A stretch of DNA of 64,000 nucleotides from Anaerococcus lactolyticus ATCC 51172. GTDB taxonomy: Bacteria; Bacillota; Clostridia; Tissierellales; Peptoniphilaceae. Positions 52,111 through 61,972 of the stretch are shown piece by piece (within the stretch, counting starts at the first letter, position 1; each line of letters starts with the position of its first letter). The DNA lies in contig NZ_GG666045.1 in the NCBI RefSeq assembly GCF_000156575.1, positions 152,918-216,917 of the forward strand, in the 5' to 3' direction. The translations under genes were made by a program, and so were the position numbers. The notes below the pieces were generated by a model. That model ran no database searches. It was given only the letters and a program-made list of their open reading frames with translations, and was not told where the DNA came from.

Positions 52111-53061
52111 ATGACCGGAGTTTATTATAAGGTCAGCGACTATTATAAGGATACTTATAAGGAAAAAGTATATAAATTACCAATTAAATTGCCTCTAACA
52201 TGTCCTAATAGAGATGGGGCTTGTGGTTTTGGTGGTTGCATATACTGTTCAGAAACTGGGGGCTCTTATGAAAACCTTGATTCGAGTCTTTCTGTTGAGG
52301 AACAACTAAGCAAAAATAGAGACTATATCACAAATAGGTATAAGGCTAAAAAGTTTATTGCTTATTTTCAAAACTTTTCAAACACGTATATGTCTTTAAA
52401 TGATTTCAAGTCATATATTAAAGCCTGCGATAAAGACTATATCGTTGGAGTTTCTATCGCTACTAGAAGTGATTGTATAACTGAAGATAAGCTTAAGTTT
52501 TTATATGATTGGAAAAATATAACTGGTATCGATATTACGATAGAGCTAGGGCTACAAACTGCGAATTATAAAACTCTTAAAATATTAAATAGGGGCGAAA
52601 GCCTAGCAGATTTCATTTTAGCTTGCAATCTTATTAATAAGTATGACTTTAGAATTTCAACCCATGTAATTTTAGCTTTACCTTGGGATGATATTAATGA
52701 TACAATAGAGACAGCAAGAATATTAAATGCCTTGAATGTAAAAGAAGTAAAGATTCATTCACTATTTATAGCGAAAAATACTAAACTTGCTCAAATGTAT
52801 AATACAGGGCAAATTGTATTGAAAACTAAGGAAGAATATCAGAAAAATGTTGTTGAATTTTTAAGACATATTGATTCTCGCTGTGCTATAGCTAGACTAG
52901 TAGGTAGAGCTCCAGAAGAAGATACGATATTCTGTAATTGGGATAGGTCTTGGTGGCTTATTAGAGATGAGATTGTTTCTTTTATGGAAGAAAACTCAAT
53001 AAAGCAAGGCGACAAAAACAAACAAATAATTTACGAAAAAATAAAGGGGGATAAATTATGA
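52111..53061 (+). CDS. Radical SAM protein of the YhcC/TIGR01212 type
   Basis: A 316-residue radical SAM enzyme. The cluster region reads LTCPNRDGACGFGGCIYCSE, with the spaced Cys set of this subfamily. The barrel continues AYFQNFSNTY, then IGVSIATRSDCI-like strands, then GLQTANYKTLKILNRG and THVILALPWD. The substrate is unknown. It ends inside the start of the next gene (four-base overlap). Confidence 0.9.
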   Translation: MTGVYYKVSDYYKDTYKEKVYKLPIKLPLTCPNRDGACGFGGCIYCSETGGSYENLDSSLSVEEQLSKNRDYITNRYKAKKFIAYFQNFSNTYMSLNDFKSYIKACDKDYIVGVSIATRSDCITEDKLKFLYDWKNITGIDITIELGLQTANYKTLKILNRGESLADFILACNLINKYDFRISTHVILALPWDDINDTIETARILNALNVKEVKIHSLFIAKNTKLAQMYNTGQIVLKTKEEYQKNVVEFLRHIDSRCAIARLVGRAPEEDTIFCNWDRSWWLIRDEIVSFMEENSIKQGDKNKQIIYEKIKGDKL

Positions 53062-53486
53062 TTTATTTAGTAGTTGGTGAACAAGGAACAGGAAAAACAA
53101 AATATCTTGTGGAAGAAGCTAATCATGAAAAAGAGCTTGGCAATTCAAATATTGTATTTGTAGATACTGATGACAGTCAAGTTAGGATTCTAGATCACAA
53201 GATTAGGTTAATTAATGCCAAATCTTATAAGATTTCTAATATAGAGGCATTAATCGGATTTGTATCTGGCATTCTTGCTCGTGATTATGATATAGGAAAG
53301 ATTTATATTGATGGTATCTATGATGAAGTAAATATAAATGAGGAAAATATCAAAGATCTAATTGAAAGATTAGATAGTTTATCAGAATATTCTAAATCAG
53401 ATATTTACCTAGGATTAGATTGGAGAAAAGAAGACGTTCCTCAAATAGGCCATGCAGAAATAATTGAACTTAAATTAGAGGATTAA
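53058..53486 (+). CDS. Small P-loop protein
   Basis: A 142-residue protein with an N-terminal Walker A loop (VVGEQGTGKTKYL) and a likely Walker B strand (DIGKIYIDGIYDE). It has no recognisable specificity domain. Such short stand-alone P-loop proteins in Firmicutes are uncharacterised. Coupled to the radical SAM gene and followed at once by a terminator. Confidence 0.65.
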   Translation: MIYLVVGEQGTGKTKYLVEEANHEKELGNSNIVFVDTDDSQVRILDHKIRLINAKSYKISNIEALIGFVSGILARDYDIGKIYIDGIYDEVNINEENIKDLIERLDSLSEYSKSDIYLGLDWRKEDVPQIGHAEIIELKLED

Positions 53487-53490
53487 TTTA

Positions 53491-53516
53491 AACCGTCTCT
53501 TTGAGACGGTTTTTTA
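53491..53516 (+). terminator. Terminator after the P-loop gene
   Basis: AACCGTCT and AGACGGTT form an 8-bp stem with a four- to five-base loop and a T run of six. It ends only a few bases before the next start codon. Confidence 0.9.
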
Positions 53517-53518
53517 TT

Positions 53519-54064
53519 ATGATTATTGAAAAGAAAAAATTAGATTTATTTGAAAATTGGAGATTGGAGTCTATTGACTTATTATCTAGTGGAAAAATAA
53601 ACAAGGATGAGTTTTTAGATAGGAATTATAAGTTTCTAGTAGAATTAGGTCTTAAGCCTTTTTCAAATATTAGACAACTTGAGGAAGGTATTTATAACTA
53701 TCAATACTATAATATAATGGCTAAATTTGCAAATTCAAAGGCTTTTAAATATCAAAATTTTCCCAAAAAGAAAAAACTTTACTCAAAATTAATTAACGAT
53801 AGAGAAAATTTTTATTACTTAAAAGATATAGCTACTGAATTTATAATAAATCTAGTTGGGTTTGATAATATAGAGTCATATTTTATAAATTTAAATTCAA
53901 AAAGACTTACTGGTCAAATTTTTGAAATATCTGTTAAATCCTGCGATCGACTTATACTCCATTCTAAAAATAAGAAATTATTAAGTATGTTACGAGATGG
54001 TAATGCTTTTTGTGAACAAGTGCGTGAATCTCTCATAGATTCTTATGTAAATAGAAGTTATTAA
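53519..54064 (+). CDS. Unrecognised conserved-looking protein
   Basis: A soluble protein of 181 residues, rich in Lys, Asn, Leu and Tyr. I chose ATG 53519 because the earlier in-frame ATG at 53501 lies in the terminator stem. No Shine-Dalgarno site is visible; the terminator T run ends next to the start. No motif is recognised (LDLFENWRLESIDLLSSGKI begins the protein). It is followed by the pseudouridine synthase after one base. Confidence 0.6.
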   Translation: MIIEKKKLDLFENWRLESIDLLSSGKINKDEFLDRNYKFLVELGLKPFSNIRQLEEGIYNYQYYNIMAKFANSKAFKYQNFPKKKKLYSKLINDRENFYYLKDIATEFIINLVGFDNIESYFINLNSKRLTGQIFEISVKSCDRLILHSKNKKLLSMLRDGNAFCEQVRESLIDSYVNRSY

Positions 54065-54065
54065 T

Positions 54066-55052
54066 ATGATTGAAATTGTAATTAGTAAAAATCAGGCCAA
54101 TCAAAGATTTGATAGGTTTTTAAGAAAATATTTTGAAAATGCACCCTTATCTGTTATTTCAAAAAATATAAGGAAAAAGAATTTTAAAATCAATGATAAA
54201 AGAGCCAAAAATAATGATTTTGTTAATGAAGGTGATATTATTAAGATGTATATTACCGATGAAAATTATAAAAAATGGCTCACTAAAACTGATTTTAAAC
54301 CTGTTGATTTCGACTTAGATATCATTTACGAAGATGATAATATTTTAATCATGGATAAGAAATGCGGTGAGTTAACCCATGCAGCTAGCAATAAAGATTA
54401 CGGAAATAACCTTGTAGATAAAATGAATTCTTATTTGTATAAGACAGGTTCATTTGATATGTCTGATAGGACCTTCAAACCTGCAGTTGTTAATAGGCTT
54501 GATCGTAATACAGCAGGCTTAATAATCGGTGCTAAGAATAGTGAAACTCTTAGAATTTTGAACGACGCAATTAGGGAAAATAGTATTGACAAGTATTACT
54601 TGACTATTGTAGTCGGTAAGGTTAAAAATAATTTTAAAATTGATACTTATATTTCTAAAAATGAAAATAAAAATAAGGTAAAAAAATGTGAAGAAGGGAA
54701 GAATATTCTTACATATTTTAAACCTTTAGAAACAAATGGAAAATTTTCTTTATTAGAATGTAAATTGATTACAGGTAGAACCCATCAAATTAGGTATTCT
54801 TTGAAAGAAAATGGAACTCCTATAATAGGTGATAGGAAATACGGGATTAAATCAATAAATGAAGAAATAAGAAATAAGTTTGGTATTAATAATCAGGTGC
54901 TTTTATCTTATAAATTAGTTTTTCCTAATCTTCCAGGCTTAGAATACTTAAGTGGTAAGGAATTTCTATCAAAAAAATACGACGATATCATAAAATTAAA
55001 AGAAAAAATATGGAAAGCTGAGGTAAATTATGGCAAAAGTAATAGGAATTGA
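54066..55052 (+). CDS. RluA/RluC-family pseudouridine synthase
   Basis: A 328-residue enzyme: S4 domain at 12-70 (RFDRFLRKYF, then RKKNFKINDKRAK), then the synthase domain with VNRLDRNTAGLIIGAKN (catalytic Asp) and TGRTHQIRYSLKENGTPIIGD. RluC-type enzymes modify 23S rRNA, but the site here is not deducible. It is a paralogue of the protein at 41559. The glucokinase gene starts within its 3' end (23-base overlap). Confidence 0.9.
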   Translation: MIEIVISKNQANQRFDRFLRKYFENAPLSVISKNIRKKNFKINDKRAKNNDFVNEGDIIKMYITDENYKKWLTKTDFKPVDFDLDIIYEDDNILIMDKKCGELTHAASNKDYGNNLVDKMNSYLYKTGSFDMSDRTFKPAVVNRLDRNTAGLIIGAKNSETLRILNDAIRENSIDKYYLTIVVGKVKNNFKIDTYISKNENKNKVKKCEEGKNILTYFKPLETNGKFSLLECKLITGRTHQIRYSLKENGTPIIGDRKYGIKSINEEIRNKFGINNQVLLSYKLVFPNLPGLEYLSGKEFLSKKYDDIIKLKEKIWKAEVNYGKSNRN

Positions 55053-55929
55053 TATAGGTGGGACAAAAATCAATGCCTGCCTAGTAGATGAAAAAGGAAA
55101 CATTCTTGAAAGACATATGATGGATACTGAAGCAAGCAAGGGAAGAGATGTTGTTTTAGAAAATATCAAAAAATCAATATATACTCTTTCATATAAAGAA
55201 GCAAGTGCTATTGGTATTGGTACACCAGGTTTTATAGATTCAAAAAACGGCATAGTTACCTTTGCTGGAAATATTAATGGTTGGACAGGTCTAAACCTAA
55301 AAGAAGCTATTGGAGAATATTTGGATATTCCTGTATTTGTTGAAAATGATGCTAATATAGCTCTTGTTGCAGAAAAGTGGATTGGTGCCTGCAAGGATTG
55401 TGATAATGTTGTTATGATAACCTTGGGCACAGGTCTAGGTGGAGCCATAATTACTAAGGATGGTGGTTTATTGTCAGGAGCGCATTTCCAAGGCGCTGAG
55501 TTAGGTCATATGATGCTTCATCCAGGTGGAAATTATTGTACTTGTGGCCAATATGGATGTGCAGAAGCTTACTGCGCAGGTCCTGCTATTAGTGAAGATT
55601 ACTTCAGACTTACTGGCAAGAGACTTACTGGTAAAGAAATTTTTTCATTAGTCGATGAAGATGATAAAGCCAAAGAAGTGCTTGAAAATTATCAATCAAA
55701 TCTTGCTTACTTCTTAACATCTCTTAGAAACATTTTCGATCCAGAAGCAATTGTAATCGGTGGAGGAATCATAAATTCTAAGGATATATGGTGGGATGGA
55801 ACAATTGAAAAATTTAAGAATTATTGTAATAAACCATATAACATTGATATCAGACCAGCTGAATTTTTAAATGACGCGGGCGTAATTGGCGCTGCAAAGA
55901 TTGCCTTTGAGAGGATGGATAATGAATAA
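55030..55929 (+). CDS. glk: ROK-family glucokinase
   Basis: Sugar kinase of 299 residues with the ATP phosphate loop GIDIGGTKINACLVDEKG, the sugar site VFVENDANIALVAEKW, GLGTGLGGAI-type loop (ITLGTGLGGAIIT), and the ROK zinc site CTCGQYGCAEAYC with its preceding GHM. It would provide glucose-6-phosphate for the mutase and glycogen pathway. It overlaps the response-regulator start. Confidence 0.9.
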   Translation: MAKVIGIDIGGTKINACLVDEKGNILERHMMDTEASKGRDVVLENIKKSIYTLSYKEASAIGIGTPGFIDSKNGIVTFAGNINGWTGLNLKEAIGEYLDIPVFVENDANIALVAEKWIGACKDCDNVVMITLGTGLGGAIITKDGGLLSGAHFQGAELGHMMLHPGGNYCTCGQYGCAEAYCAGPAISEDYFRLTGKRLTGKEIFSLVDEDDKAKEVLENYQSNLAYFLTSLRNIFDPEAIVIGGGIINSKDIWWDGTIEKFKNYCNKPYNIDIRPAEFLNDAGVIGAAKIAFERMDNE

Positions 55930-56617
55930 TAAAATCTTGATCTTAGATGATGAAGATCCAATAAGACAATTTATGAAAATTAACCTTGATTATCAAGGTT
56001 ATCAAACAGTTGAAGCTGCAAGCGGTGAAGAAGCATTAAGAATTTTTGACGAAGAGCAACCTGCTGTGGCTATACTAGACATTATGCTTCCTGGTATAAG
56101 TGGTTTCGAAGTTTGCGAAAAAATAAGAACTAAGTCACCAATGACAGGAATAATAATGGTGTCTGCAAAAAGTCAAGATATAGATAAAATTTTGGGCCTT
56201 GAGAAAGGTGCAGATGATTATATAATAAAACCTTTCAATCCTCAAGAGCTAATATTAAGAGTTAAATCCCTTATGAGGAGAGTAAACTTAAATCCAACAG
56301 GTTCTAGTAATGATGATGTTAAAAGCCTTAAAGATGGCCCATTTACTCTTGATATATATTCAAAGACTTTCTTTAAAGGTGATAAAGAAATTGATGTGAC
56401 ACCAACAGAATTTACAATTCTTGAATATTTCATTAAAAATAAAGGCAAAGCCATGACTAGGGATGAAATTATGAAAGAAACCTGGGGCGATAATTATAGT
56501 AACGATACAAAAATTGTTGATGTGAATATTAGAAGAATTAGAGCTAAAATTGAGGAGAATCCTGCAAAACCAGAATTTATTGAAACTGTTTGGGGAACTG
56601 GATATAGATGGAAATAG
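55922..56617 (+). CDS. OmpR/PhoB-family response regulator
   Basis: A 231-residue two-component regulator. The receiver has DDED near residue 9, the phosphorylated Asp53 in AILDIMLPG and the Lys in IIKPFNP. The C-terminal winged helix has VTPTEFTILEYFIKNKGKAM and the VDVNIRRIRAKIE block, then VWGTGYRW. ATG 55922 has GAGAGG upstream; a longer frame from 55886 lies in glk. It overlaps the sensor gene by ten bases. Confidence 0.94.
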   Translation: MNNKILILDDEDPIRQFMKINLDYQGYQTVEAASGEEALRIFDEEQPAVAILDIMLPGISGFEVCEKIRTKSPMTGIIMVSAKSQDIDKILGLEKGADDYIIKPFNPQELILRVKSLMRRVNLNPTGSSNDDVKSLKDGPFTLDIYSKTFFKGDKEIDVTPTEFTILEYFIKNKGKAMTRDEIMKETWGDNYSNDTKIVDVNIRRIRAKIEENPAKPEFIETVWGTGYRWK

Positions 56618-58074
56618 GTAAAAGTTTAAGAAAAACTACTGAAAAGACTAAAAATTTAATTGAGTCAAAAAGCATTAAATATACGGTTGTAAAAATAATA
56701 ATGCTTTTTGTACTCACTACTGTAATTGGTTTTGAAATTTTTGCTTATAATTCAATTAAAAATTACTATGAATCTTCACTCATTTCATCAATGAAAAACC
56801 AAGCTAGGATAAGTCAACTACAGTATTCTTCCTATATGTCCAGGTACGACCTTCAGGAAGTAATAATTGGCGATAAAAACTTATTTTATAGGCAGAATGA
56901 TAGTCAGGTCCAAATTCTTGATAACTCGGGAGTTGTATTATTTGACTCAATAGCATCATCTCAGATAGGTTCAAACATTGATAGTAAAGATGTTCTTGAC
57001 GCAAAAGAAGGGGCAACAGGTATTAGTAAGGACACTAATTCAGACTCTAAGGAACAAATTTTATCTATCTCCTACCCCTTAAAATCTTCTGATCAACAAG
57101 TAGGAATTTTAAGGCTAACAAGTTCTTTGGATAGGGTCAATAAACAAATAAATAAGGATGCTTTTATATATATCTTATTTGGAATTATTATTAGCCTGCT
57201 AGCTTTATTGGTGTCATTTGTTGCTGCAAAGAGTTTTATCAAACCAATTAAGAAGCTAATAGGTGTATCAGAAGTATTAGCCCAAGGTGATTATTCGATT
57301 AAGGCAGATGATTCAAGAGGAGACGAAATTTCTGAGCTTGCTTCAACTATAAATCTCTTAAGTGAAAATATTGTTAAAAGAGAAGATATGAAAAACGAAT
57401 TTATATCTTCTGTTTCCCATGAACTAAGAACACCACTTACATCTATAAAAGGATGGGCAATAACTCTCCAATCTGACACTATACAAAAAGATCCAGAAAT
57501 GGTAAGCCAAGGTCTTAAAATTATTGAATCTGAAGGCGATAGGTTGTCTATGATGGTTGAAGATTTATTAGACTTCTCTAGACTATCTTCAAGTACTTTT
57601 AAATATAATAAAGATAAAATTGATATTGTAGATCTTGTACAGCAAGTCCACACTCAATTGTATCCAAGATGTCAATCAGAAGGCATAAAGTTTAGCTTTA
57701 CTACTTTTTATAAGTCTTTATTTGTCTATGCAGATATTAATAGAATGAAGGAAGTATTTATTAACATAATTGATAACGCTATCAAATTTACTGATTTGGG
57801 TGGTCATATTGATATTACTATAGACTTAAATGATGGTGATATCGAAGTTAGTGTTAAGGATGATGGGGAAGGTATCAAAGAAGATGAGATAGCTTTTGTA
57901 GCTAGCAAGTTCTACAAAGGTTCGTCGTCTAAGTCTCAAACAGGCTTGGGCCTTTCCATATGTGAAGAAATTGTAAAGGCTCACGATGGTAAACTCATCA
58001 TTAAATCCAAATATGGCATGGGGACTGTTGTAAGTGTAGTTATACCGAGGTTAGAAGATGAAAAAAATATTTAA
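56608..58074 (+). CDS. Membrane sensor histidine kinase
   Basis: A 488-residue kinase with two membrane segments (about 27-48 and 186-208) around an extracellular sensor region of some 135 residues, then HAMP, HisKA with SSVSHELRTPLTSIKGW (His near 270), and an ATPase domain (FINIIDNAIKFTD, DDGEGIKEDEI, GLGLSICEEIV). The domain set resembles the WalK/PhoR group. It is coupled to the regulator and to the lipoprotein that follows, which may be its accessory. Confidence 0.93.
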   Translation: MEIGKSLRKTTEKTKNLIESKSIKYTVVKIIMLFVLTTVIGFEIFAYNSIKNYYESSLISSMKNQARISQLQYSSYMSRYDLQEVIIGDKNLFYRQNDSQVQILDNSGVVLFDSIASSQIGSNIDSKDVLDAKEGATGISKDTNSDSKEQILSISYPLKSSDQQVGILRLTSSLDRVNKQINKDAFIYILFGIIISLLALLVSFVAAKSFIKPIKKLIGVSEVLAQGDYSIKADDSRGDEISELASTINLLSENIVKREDMKNEFISSVSHELRTPLTSIKGWAITLQSDTIQKDPEMVSQGLKIIESEGDRLSMMVEDLLDFSRLSSSTFKYNKDKIDIVDLVQQVHTQLYPRCQSEGIKFSFTTFYKSLFVYADINRMKEVFINIIDNAIKFTDLGGHIDITIDLNDGDIEVSVKDDGEGIKEDEIAFVASKFYKGSSSKSQTGLGLSICEEIVKAHDGKLIIKSKYGMGTVVSVVIPRLEDEKNI

Positions 58075-59542
58075 GTTAATTATTATCTTTACTTTTGCCA
58101 TAATATTTTCTTCATGTATTAATGCTAATAAGGATGACCTAAGTGATTTGATACAAACTCCAAAACAGGACAATCCAATTATAGAAGGAACCTGGGAAGT
58201 TGTTGAAGTTAAGGGAAATAAGCAAGAAGAAAAAACTAATAATATAAAGCTAGGGGATAAACTCTATGTCAATAAAAATTTGGTAGCGATTAATGAATCT
58301 TATGCTTTTCCACCAAGTTTTAATTCTAAATATGTAAAATTATCTGATTATTTAAAGAATAGAGGCATAGAAATTTCCAAAGATTTCAAAGATAGAAATG
58401 TAATAGTAATAAACGCTTCACAAGGTCAATTGTTTTCTAGAGATCTTATAATCACAGGCGATAAATATCTTTTCTTGATCAAGGATGAAAATATTATAAG
58501 TCTTAAAAAAATTTCTGATAAGGTAGATGCCAAAGTTTTAGACTCTTATGCAAAATTGGCCTCTAAGGAAAGAACAACAACTGATGAAGGTGAAGATATT
58601 GCAGAAGATTTATCTCTTCTCCTTGGAGTGAGAGAGAGAGTTGATCCAGAAAGCGATAATGCCTTATATAAATATTACACCTACCTTATAAGGATTGAAC
58701 CTGATGATACTATAAAATATCAAAAGGCTGAAGATATATTTATTAAAAATCAAGACGAGTATTGGAAAGTTTCTCTTGATTTAAATAATTTTACAGATCT
58801 TTATGATGAGATTAGAGCATATCCTGTAAAAGCAAATGAAAAAGAAAATAAGGATTTGATTTTAAAAAATTACACCTTCAAGAACATAGATTTAAATATG
58901 AGGTTGAATTTTGTATCAAAAGATTTTATTTCTATTGATTATACTAATAATGATAACTCAAACCCTATTAGAAAATATGCATTAATGGAAACTAATAATA
59001 TTGCGGTAAATAAATTTATTTCTCTAGAAGAATTTACAGGAGAGGATCAGAGCGATTTGATCTTTAAAGAAAAGGTAAAAGAAGAAGTAAATAAAAATTT
59101 TTCAAAAACAGATATGAAAGATATTAGTTTTGATAATACCAACTTTGGAATTGTTAGGAACCAAGGTATTTGGGCTTTTCAATCTTCAATTTCTAAGGGA
59201 AAAGGAGATGAATTTGTACAAAACTTTTTCAATGTTGATATAGCAATAGGTGATTCTATTTTAAATCCAAACAATTCTTCAATTAGTAGAGATCAGGTTT
59301 ATAATATAAATACACAATTTAAAGATTATTTATTGTTGGCAAACAAGAGATATATATTGATACAAACTCCTGATGAAATTTTAATTCATAGGATTAGAGA
59401 TGGTATTATTGAAAAATCACCTGTTTATGCCATTGCTACAAGAGTGCCTTCTAGTATTATTAGCATAGACCAATTCTTAGGTTCTAATGCAACTGATGTA
59501 GAAAAGGCTTTTGAAAAATATAATACAGTTATAGAAAAATAA
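58058..59542 (+). CDS. Lipoprotein of a two-component operon
   Basis: A 494-residue exported lipoprotein with signal and lipobox (FTFAIIFSSC; Cys near residue 20). The mature part is mainly beta-rich, with two similar halves suggested by repeated IEGTWEVVEV-like and DISFDNTNFGIVRNQGIWAF segments. I do not recognise the family. Its start lies inside the kinase gene (17-base overlap), so it may sense or relay the signal, as YycH-like partners do; this is an inference from position. Confidence 0.75.
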   Translation: MKKIFKLIIIFTFAIIFSSCINANKDDLSDLIQTPKQDNPIIEGTWEVVEVKGNKQEEKTNNIKLGDKLYVNKNLVAINESYAFPPSFNSKYVKLSDYLKNRGIEISKDFKDRNVIVINASQGQLFSRDLIITGDKYLFLIKDENIISLKKISDKVDAKVLDSYAKLASKERTTTDEGEDIAEDLSLLLGVRERVDPESDNALYKYYTYLIRIEPDDTIKYQKAEDIFIKNQDEYWKVSLDLNNFTDLYDEIRAYPVKANEKENKDLILKNYTFKNIDLNMRLNFVSKDFISIDYTNNDNSNPIRKYALMETNNIAVNKFISLEEFTGEDQSDLIFKEKVKEEVNKNFSKTDMKDISFDNTNFGIVRNQGIWAFQSSISKGKGDEFVQNFFNVDIAIGDSILNPNNSSISRDQVYNINTQFKDYLLLANKRYILIQTPDEILIHRIRDGIIEKSPVYAIATRVPSSIISIDQFLGSNATDVEKAFEKYNTVIEK

Positions 59543-59590
59543 ATTTTGATTATCTAGTCAATATTTGATATCATTTTATTAGGAGAATAT

Positions 59591-60187
59591 ATGCAGTTAG
59601 TTTTTGCAAGTAATAATTTAAACAAATTGGAGCAAGTTAAATTGCTTTTAGACAACGATAAGGTTCTTATGCCAAAGGATGTTGGAATAGACAATTTTGA
59701 CGTTATAGAAGATGGATCTACTCTAAAAGAAAATGCTTTTAAAAAGGCGTACGCACTCTATAAATTAACAAAAAGTAAAGTTTTTTCTGATGATACTGGA
59801 TTATTTGTAAATTCTCTTAATAATAGACCAGGAATTTATGCCCATAGGTATGCTGGAGAAGACGCTACTGATAAAGATAACAGAAATAAACTACTATCTG
59901 AATTAAAAGATAAGGACAACAGAGACGCGTACTTTTTGACAGTAATATGCTTTATCGACGATGATGGTAAGGATTATTATTTTGAAGGCAGGCTAGATGG
60001 CACCATAGCTGAGCATGAACTTGGTGATGGTGGATTTGGTTATGATAAGATTTTTTATGTTGATAAATTAGGTAAAAGCCTTGGACAAATGGATGTTCTA
60101 TTTAAAAATCAAATTAGCCATAGGGGCTTAGCTATGAAGAAATTTAAAGAATTTTTGGATAAAAAATATGAAAATTCTAATAACTAG
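59591..60187 (+). CDS. rdgB: XTP/dITP diphosphatase (RdgB/HAM1 family)
   Basis: House-cleaning enzyme of 198 residues that removes non-canonical purine triphosphates. It has FASNNLNKLEQVK at the start, ENAFKKAYALYK, VFSDDTGLFV and the end block GDGGFGYDKIFY and SHRGLAMKKF. All usual motifs are present. It overlaps yfcE by 20 bases, a frequent rdgB-yfcE pairing in Firmicutes. Confidence 0.94.
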   Translation: MQLVFASNNLNKLEQVKLLLDNDKVLMPKDVGIDNFDVIEDGSTLKENAFKKAYALYKLTKSKVFSDDTGLFVNSLNNRPGIYAHRYAGEDATDKDNRNKLLSELKDKDNRDAYFLTVICFIDDDGKDYYFEGRLDGTIAEHELGDGGFGYDKIFYVDKLGKSLGQMDVLFKNQISHRGLAMKKFKEFLDKKYENSNN

Positions 60188-60638
60188 TGATACTCATGGG
60201 TCCTATGGCCAAATTTCTGATTTAATTTTAAGCCATGGTGATTTTGATCTTATGCTTCATGCTGGAGATGGGGTAGAAGATTGTAAATATATAAAATATG
60301 AGACTGGTATTGACTATTACGTTGTAAAAGGCAACAATGATTTTTTATCAAATGAGCCCTATAATAAAATTATTGAAATAGGTAATCATAAAATATTGTT
60401 AACTCATGGACATAAAGAACATGTTGATTCCTCACTCAATGAATTAATAGAAAAAGCTAAAACTAATTCTTGTGATATTGCTATTTTTGGGCATATTCAT
60501 AGGTATATGGAAATTAAAAGTTCGGGATTGTTGATATTAAATCCAGGTTCTCCATTTCTACCAAGAGATGGGGTGGGGTCAGCTATGATTATGACAATAA
60601 ATGAAGATATAAATATAGAAAAAGTTTTACTAGATTAA
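60168..60638 (+). CDS. yfcE: YfcE-like metallophosphoesterase
   Basis: A 156-residue calcineurin-like phosphoesterase. The metal motifs are SDTHGSY, HAGDGVED, GNND, THGHKEHV and GHIHR, in canonical order. The cellular substrate of this family is not settled. It is translationally coupled to rdgB. Confidence 0.93.
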   Translation: MKILITSDTHGSYGQISDLILSHGDFDLMLHAGDGVEDCKYIKYETGIDYYVVKGNNDFLSNEPYNKIIEIGNHKILLTHGHKEHVDSSLNELIEKAKTNSCDIAIFGHIHRYMEIKSSGLLILNPGSPFLPRDGVGSAMIMTINEDINIEKVLLD

Positions 60639-60647
60639 GGAGTTAAG

Positions 60648-61058
60648 ATGTCAGGTTTAATAAATTTAATAAGTGAATATTCTTCAAGACTTGCTATATT
60701 ACCTATACTTGCTTTGATGAATGTCATTATTACTATAATAATTCACTACATTAATAGTAAAAAAATACTTAAGTATCTACCATCATTAATAATAGGTGTT
60801 GCTGCGCTCATTATTGGGTTTTATTCGATAAGCATTTTTAATACTCCAATGGGACTTAATACATCATGGATAGCTATTTTTTTAGGAGCAACATCCCTAG
60901 TAGGCATCTGTGTTGGTTTTATTATTGACCTTATGACATCCATTAAGTTAAATATGAAATTTAACGGCAATAATAAGGATGACATATTAGAGAATTCTTC
61001 AAACGGGAAAAATTATTTTAGAGCTCGAAGAAAAACAAAAAGGAAAAAAAATGACTAA
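60648..61058 (+). CDS. Small membrane protein
   Basis: A 136-residue protein with three hydrophobic segments (about 14-34, 41-63 and 75-98) and a very basic C-terminal tail ending RRKTKRKKND. No family is recognised. AAGGAG lies upstream. It overlaps the HAD phosphatase gene by eight bases. Confidence 0.7.
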   Translation: MSGLINLISEYSSRLAILPILALMNVIITIIIHYINSKKILKYLPSLIIGVAALIIGFYSISIFNTPMGLNTSWIAIFLGATSLVGICVGFIIDLMTSIKLNMKFNGNNKDDILENSSNGKNYFRARRKTKRKKND

Positions 61059-61788
61059 AGCAGCTTTTTTTGATATAGATGGAACACTTTTTAGAAATTC
61101 TTTGCTTATAGAGCACTTCTTAAAACTAGTAGATGATGGAATTCTTGAAAGAAAAATATGGACTGATGAAATAGGCCCTTTATTTAGCAAATATGAAAAT
61201 AGGTTCGGTGCTTATGAAGATTATTTAAATAAGTCTGCACTGGCCTATCAAAAAGCTATGATTGGTCTTGATAAGGAAATTGTAGATAAGTACGCCCAAA
61301 TAGTTCTTGCCGAAAATAAAGATAAGGTTTATAACATTACAAGAAATGCAGTAAATAAGCATATAGAAGAGGGTTACCTAATATTCTTTATTTCAGGATC
61401 TCCAGACTTTTTAGTTAATGATTTTTCTAAACTTTATAAGGCAACTGACTCTATATCTACTACCTATGTTTTTGATGAAAATAATAAATTTACTGGTAAA
61501 GTAATACCTATGTGGGATGGTGAAAGTAAACTTTCTGCTGTTAGTAAACTTAAAGAAAAATATGATATTGATTTAGAAAAATCCTTTGCCTATGGTGATA
61601 CTAATGGTGATATTACAATGTTTCAACTTGTTGGTAATCCACATGCAATAAATCCGTCATTCGAGCTTATAGAGAATTTATATAAGGATGATGAATTAAG
61701 AAGTAAGGCTGTAATAAATATTGAGAGGAAGGATGTAAATTATAATTTTGCTCTCAAAGATTTATCGGTCGAATTTTTAAAATTTTAA
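61051..61788 (+). CDS. HAD-superfamily phosphatase, SerB-like IB group
   Basis: A 245-residue phosphatase. Motif I is FFDIDGTLFRNSLL (both Asp), motif II is FFISGSPDF, and motif IV is YGDTNGDITMF. An IB-type helical cap lies between. The FDxDGTL...S/T-x-S-x-SP pattern matches HAD-IB hydrolases that act on phosphoserine-like or small phospho-substrates; the substrate is not defined. Last gene of its operon. Confidence 0.88.
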   Translation: MTKAAFFDIDGTLFRNSLLIEHFLKLVDDGILERKIWTDEIGPLFSKYENRFGAYEDYLNKSALAYQKAMIGLDKEIVDKYAQIVLAENKDKVYNITRNAVNKHIEEGYLIFFISGSPDFLVNDFSKLYKATDSISTTYVFDENNKFTGKVIPMWDGESKLSAVSKLKEKYDIDLEKSFAYGDTNGDITMFQLVGNPHAINPSFELIENLYKDDELRSKAVINIERKDVNYNFALKDLSVEFLKF

Positions 61789-61829
61789 AATTTTTTTAAT
61801 GAATTTTTTTAAATTTAGTTCTTGAATAG

Positions 61830-61903
61830 AAGCTAAAATTAACAGCAAAATATTCATTAATAAGTTATTGATGAATATTTTTACCTTTGCTTTAGCTTTT
61901 TTT
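61830..61903. terminator. Long bulged hairpin terminator
   Basis: AAGCTAAA (from 61830) pairs with TTTAGCTT; AGCAAA with TTTGCT; AATATTCAT with ATGAATATT, with small bulges, followed by a long T run. It fills most of the 184-base gap after the HAD gene. The design is like the 98-base hairpin at 47806, although the sequence is different. The remaining gap holds a probable promoter for the next gene. Confidence 0.75.
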
Positions 61904-61972
61904 CTTTTCTAAAAAAATATATCTAAATAAAAGACTTTGTTTTTATGTTAAAATAGTAGTCGAGGTAGAATA

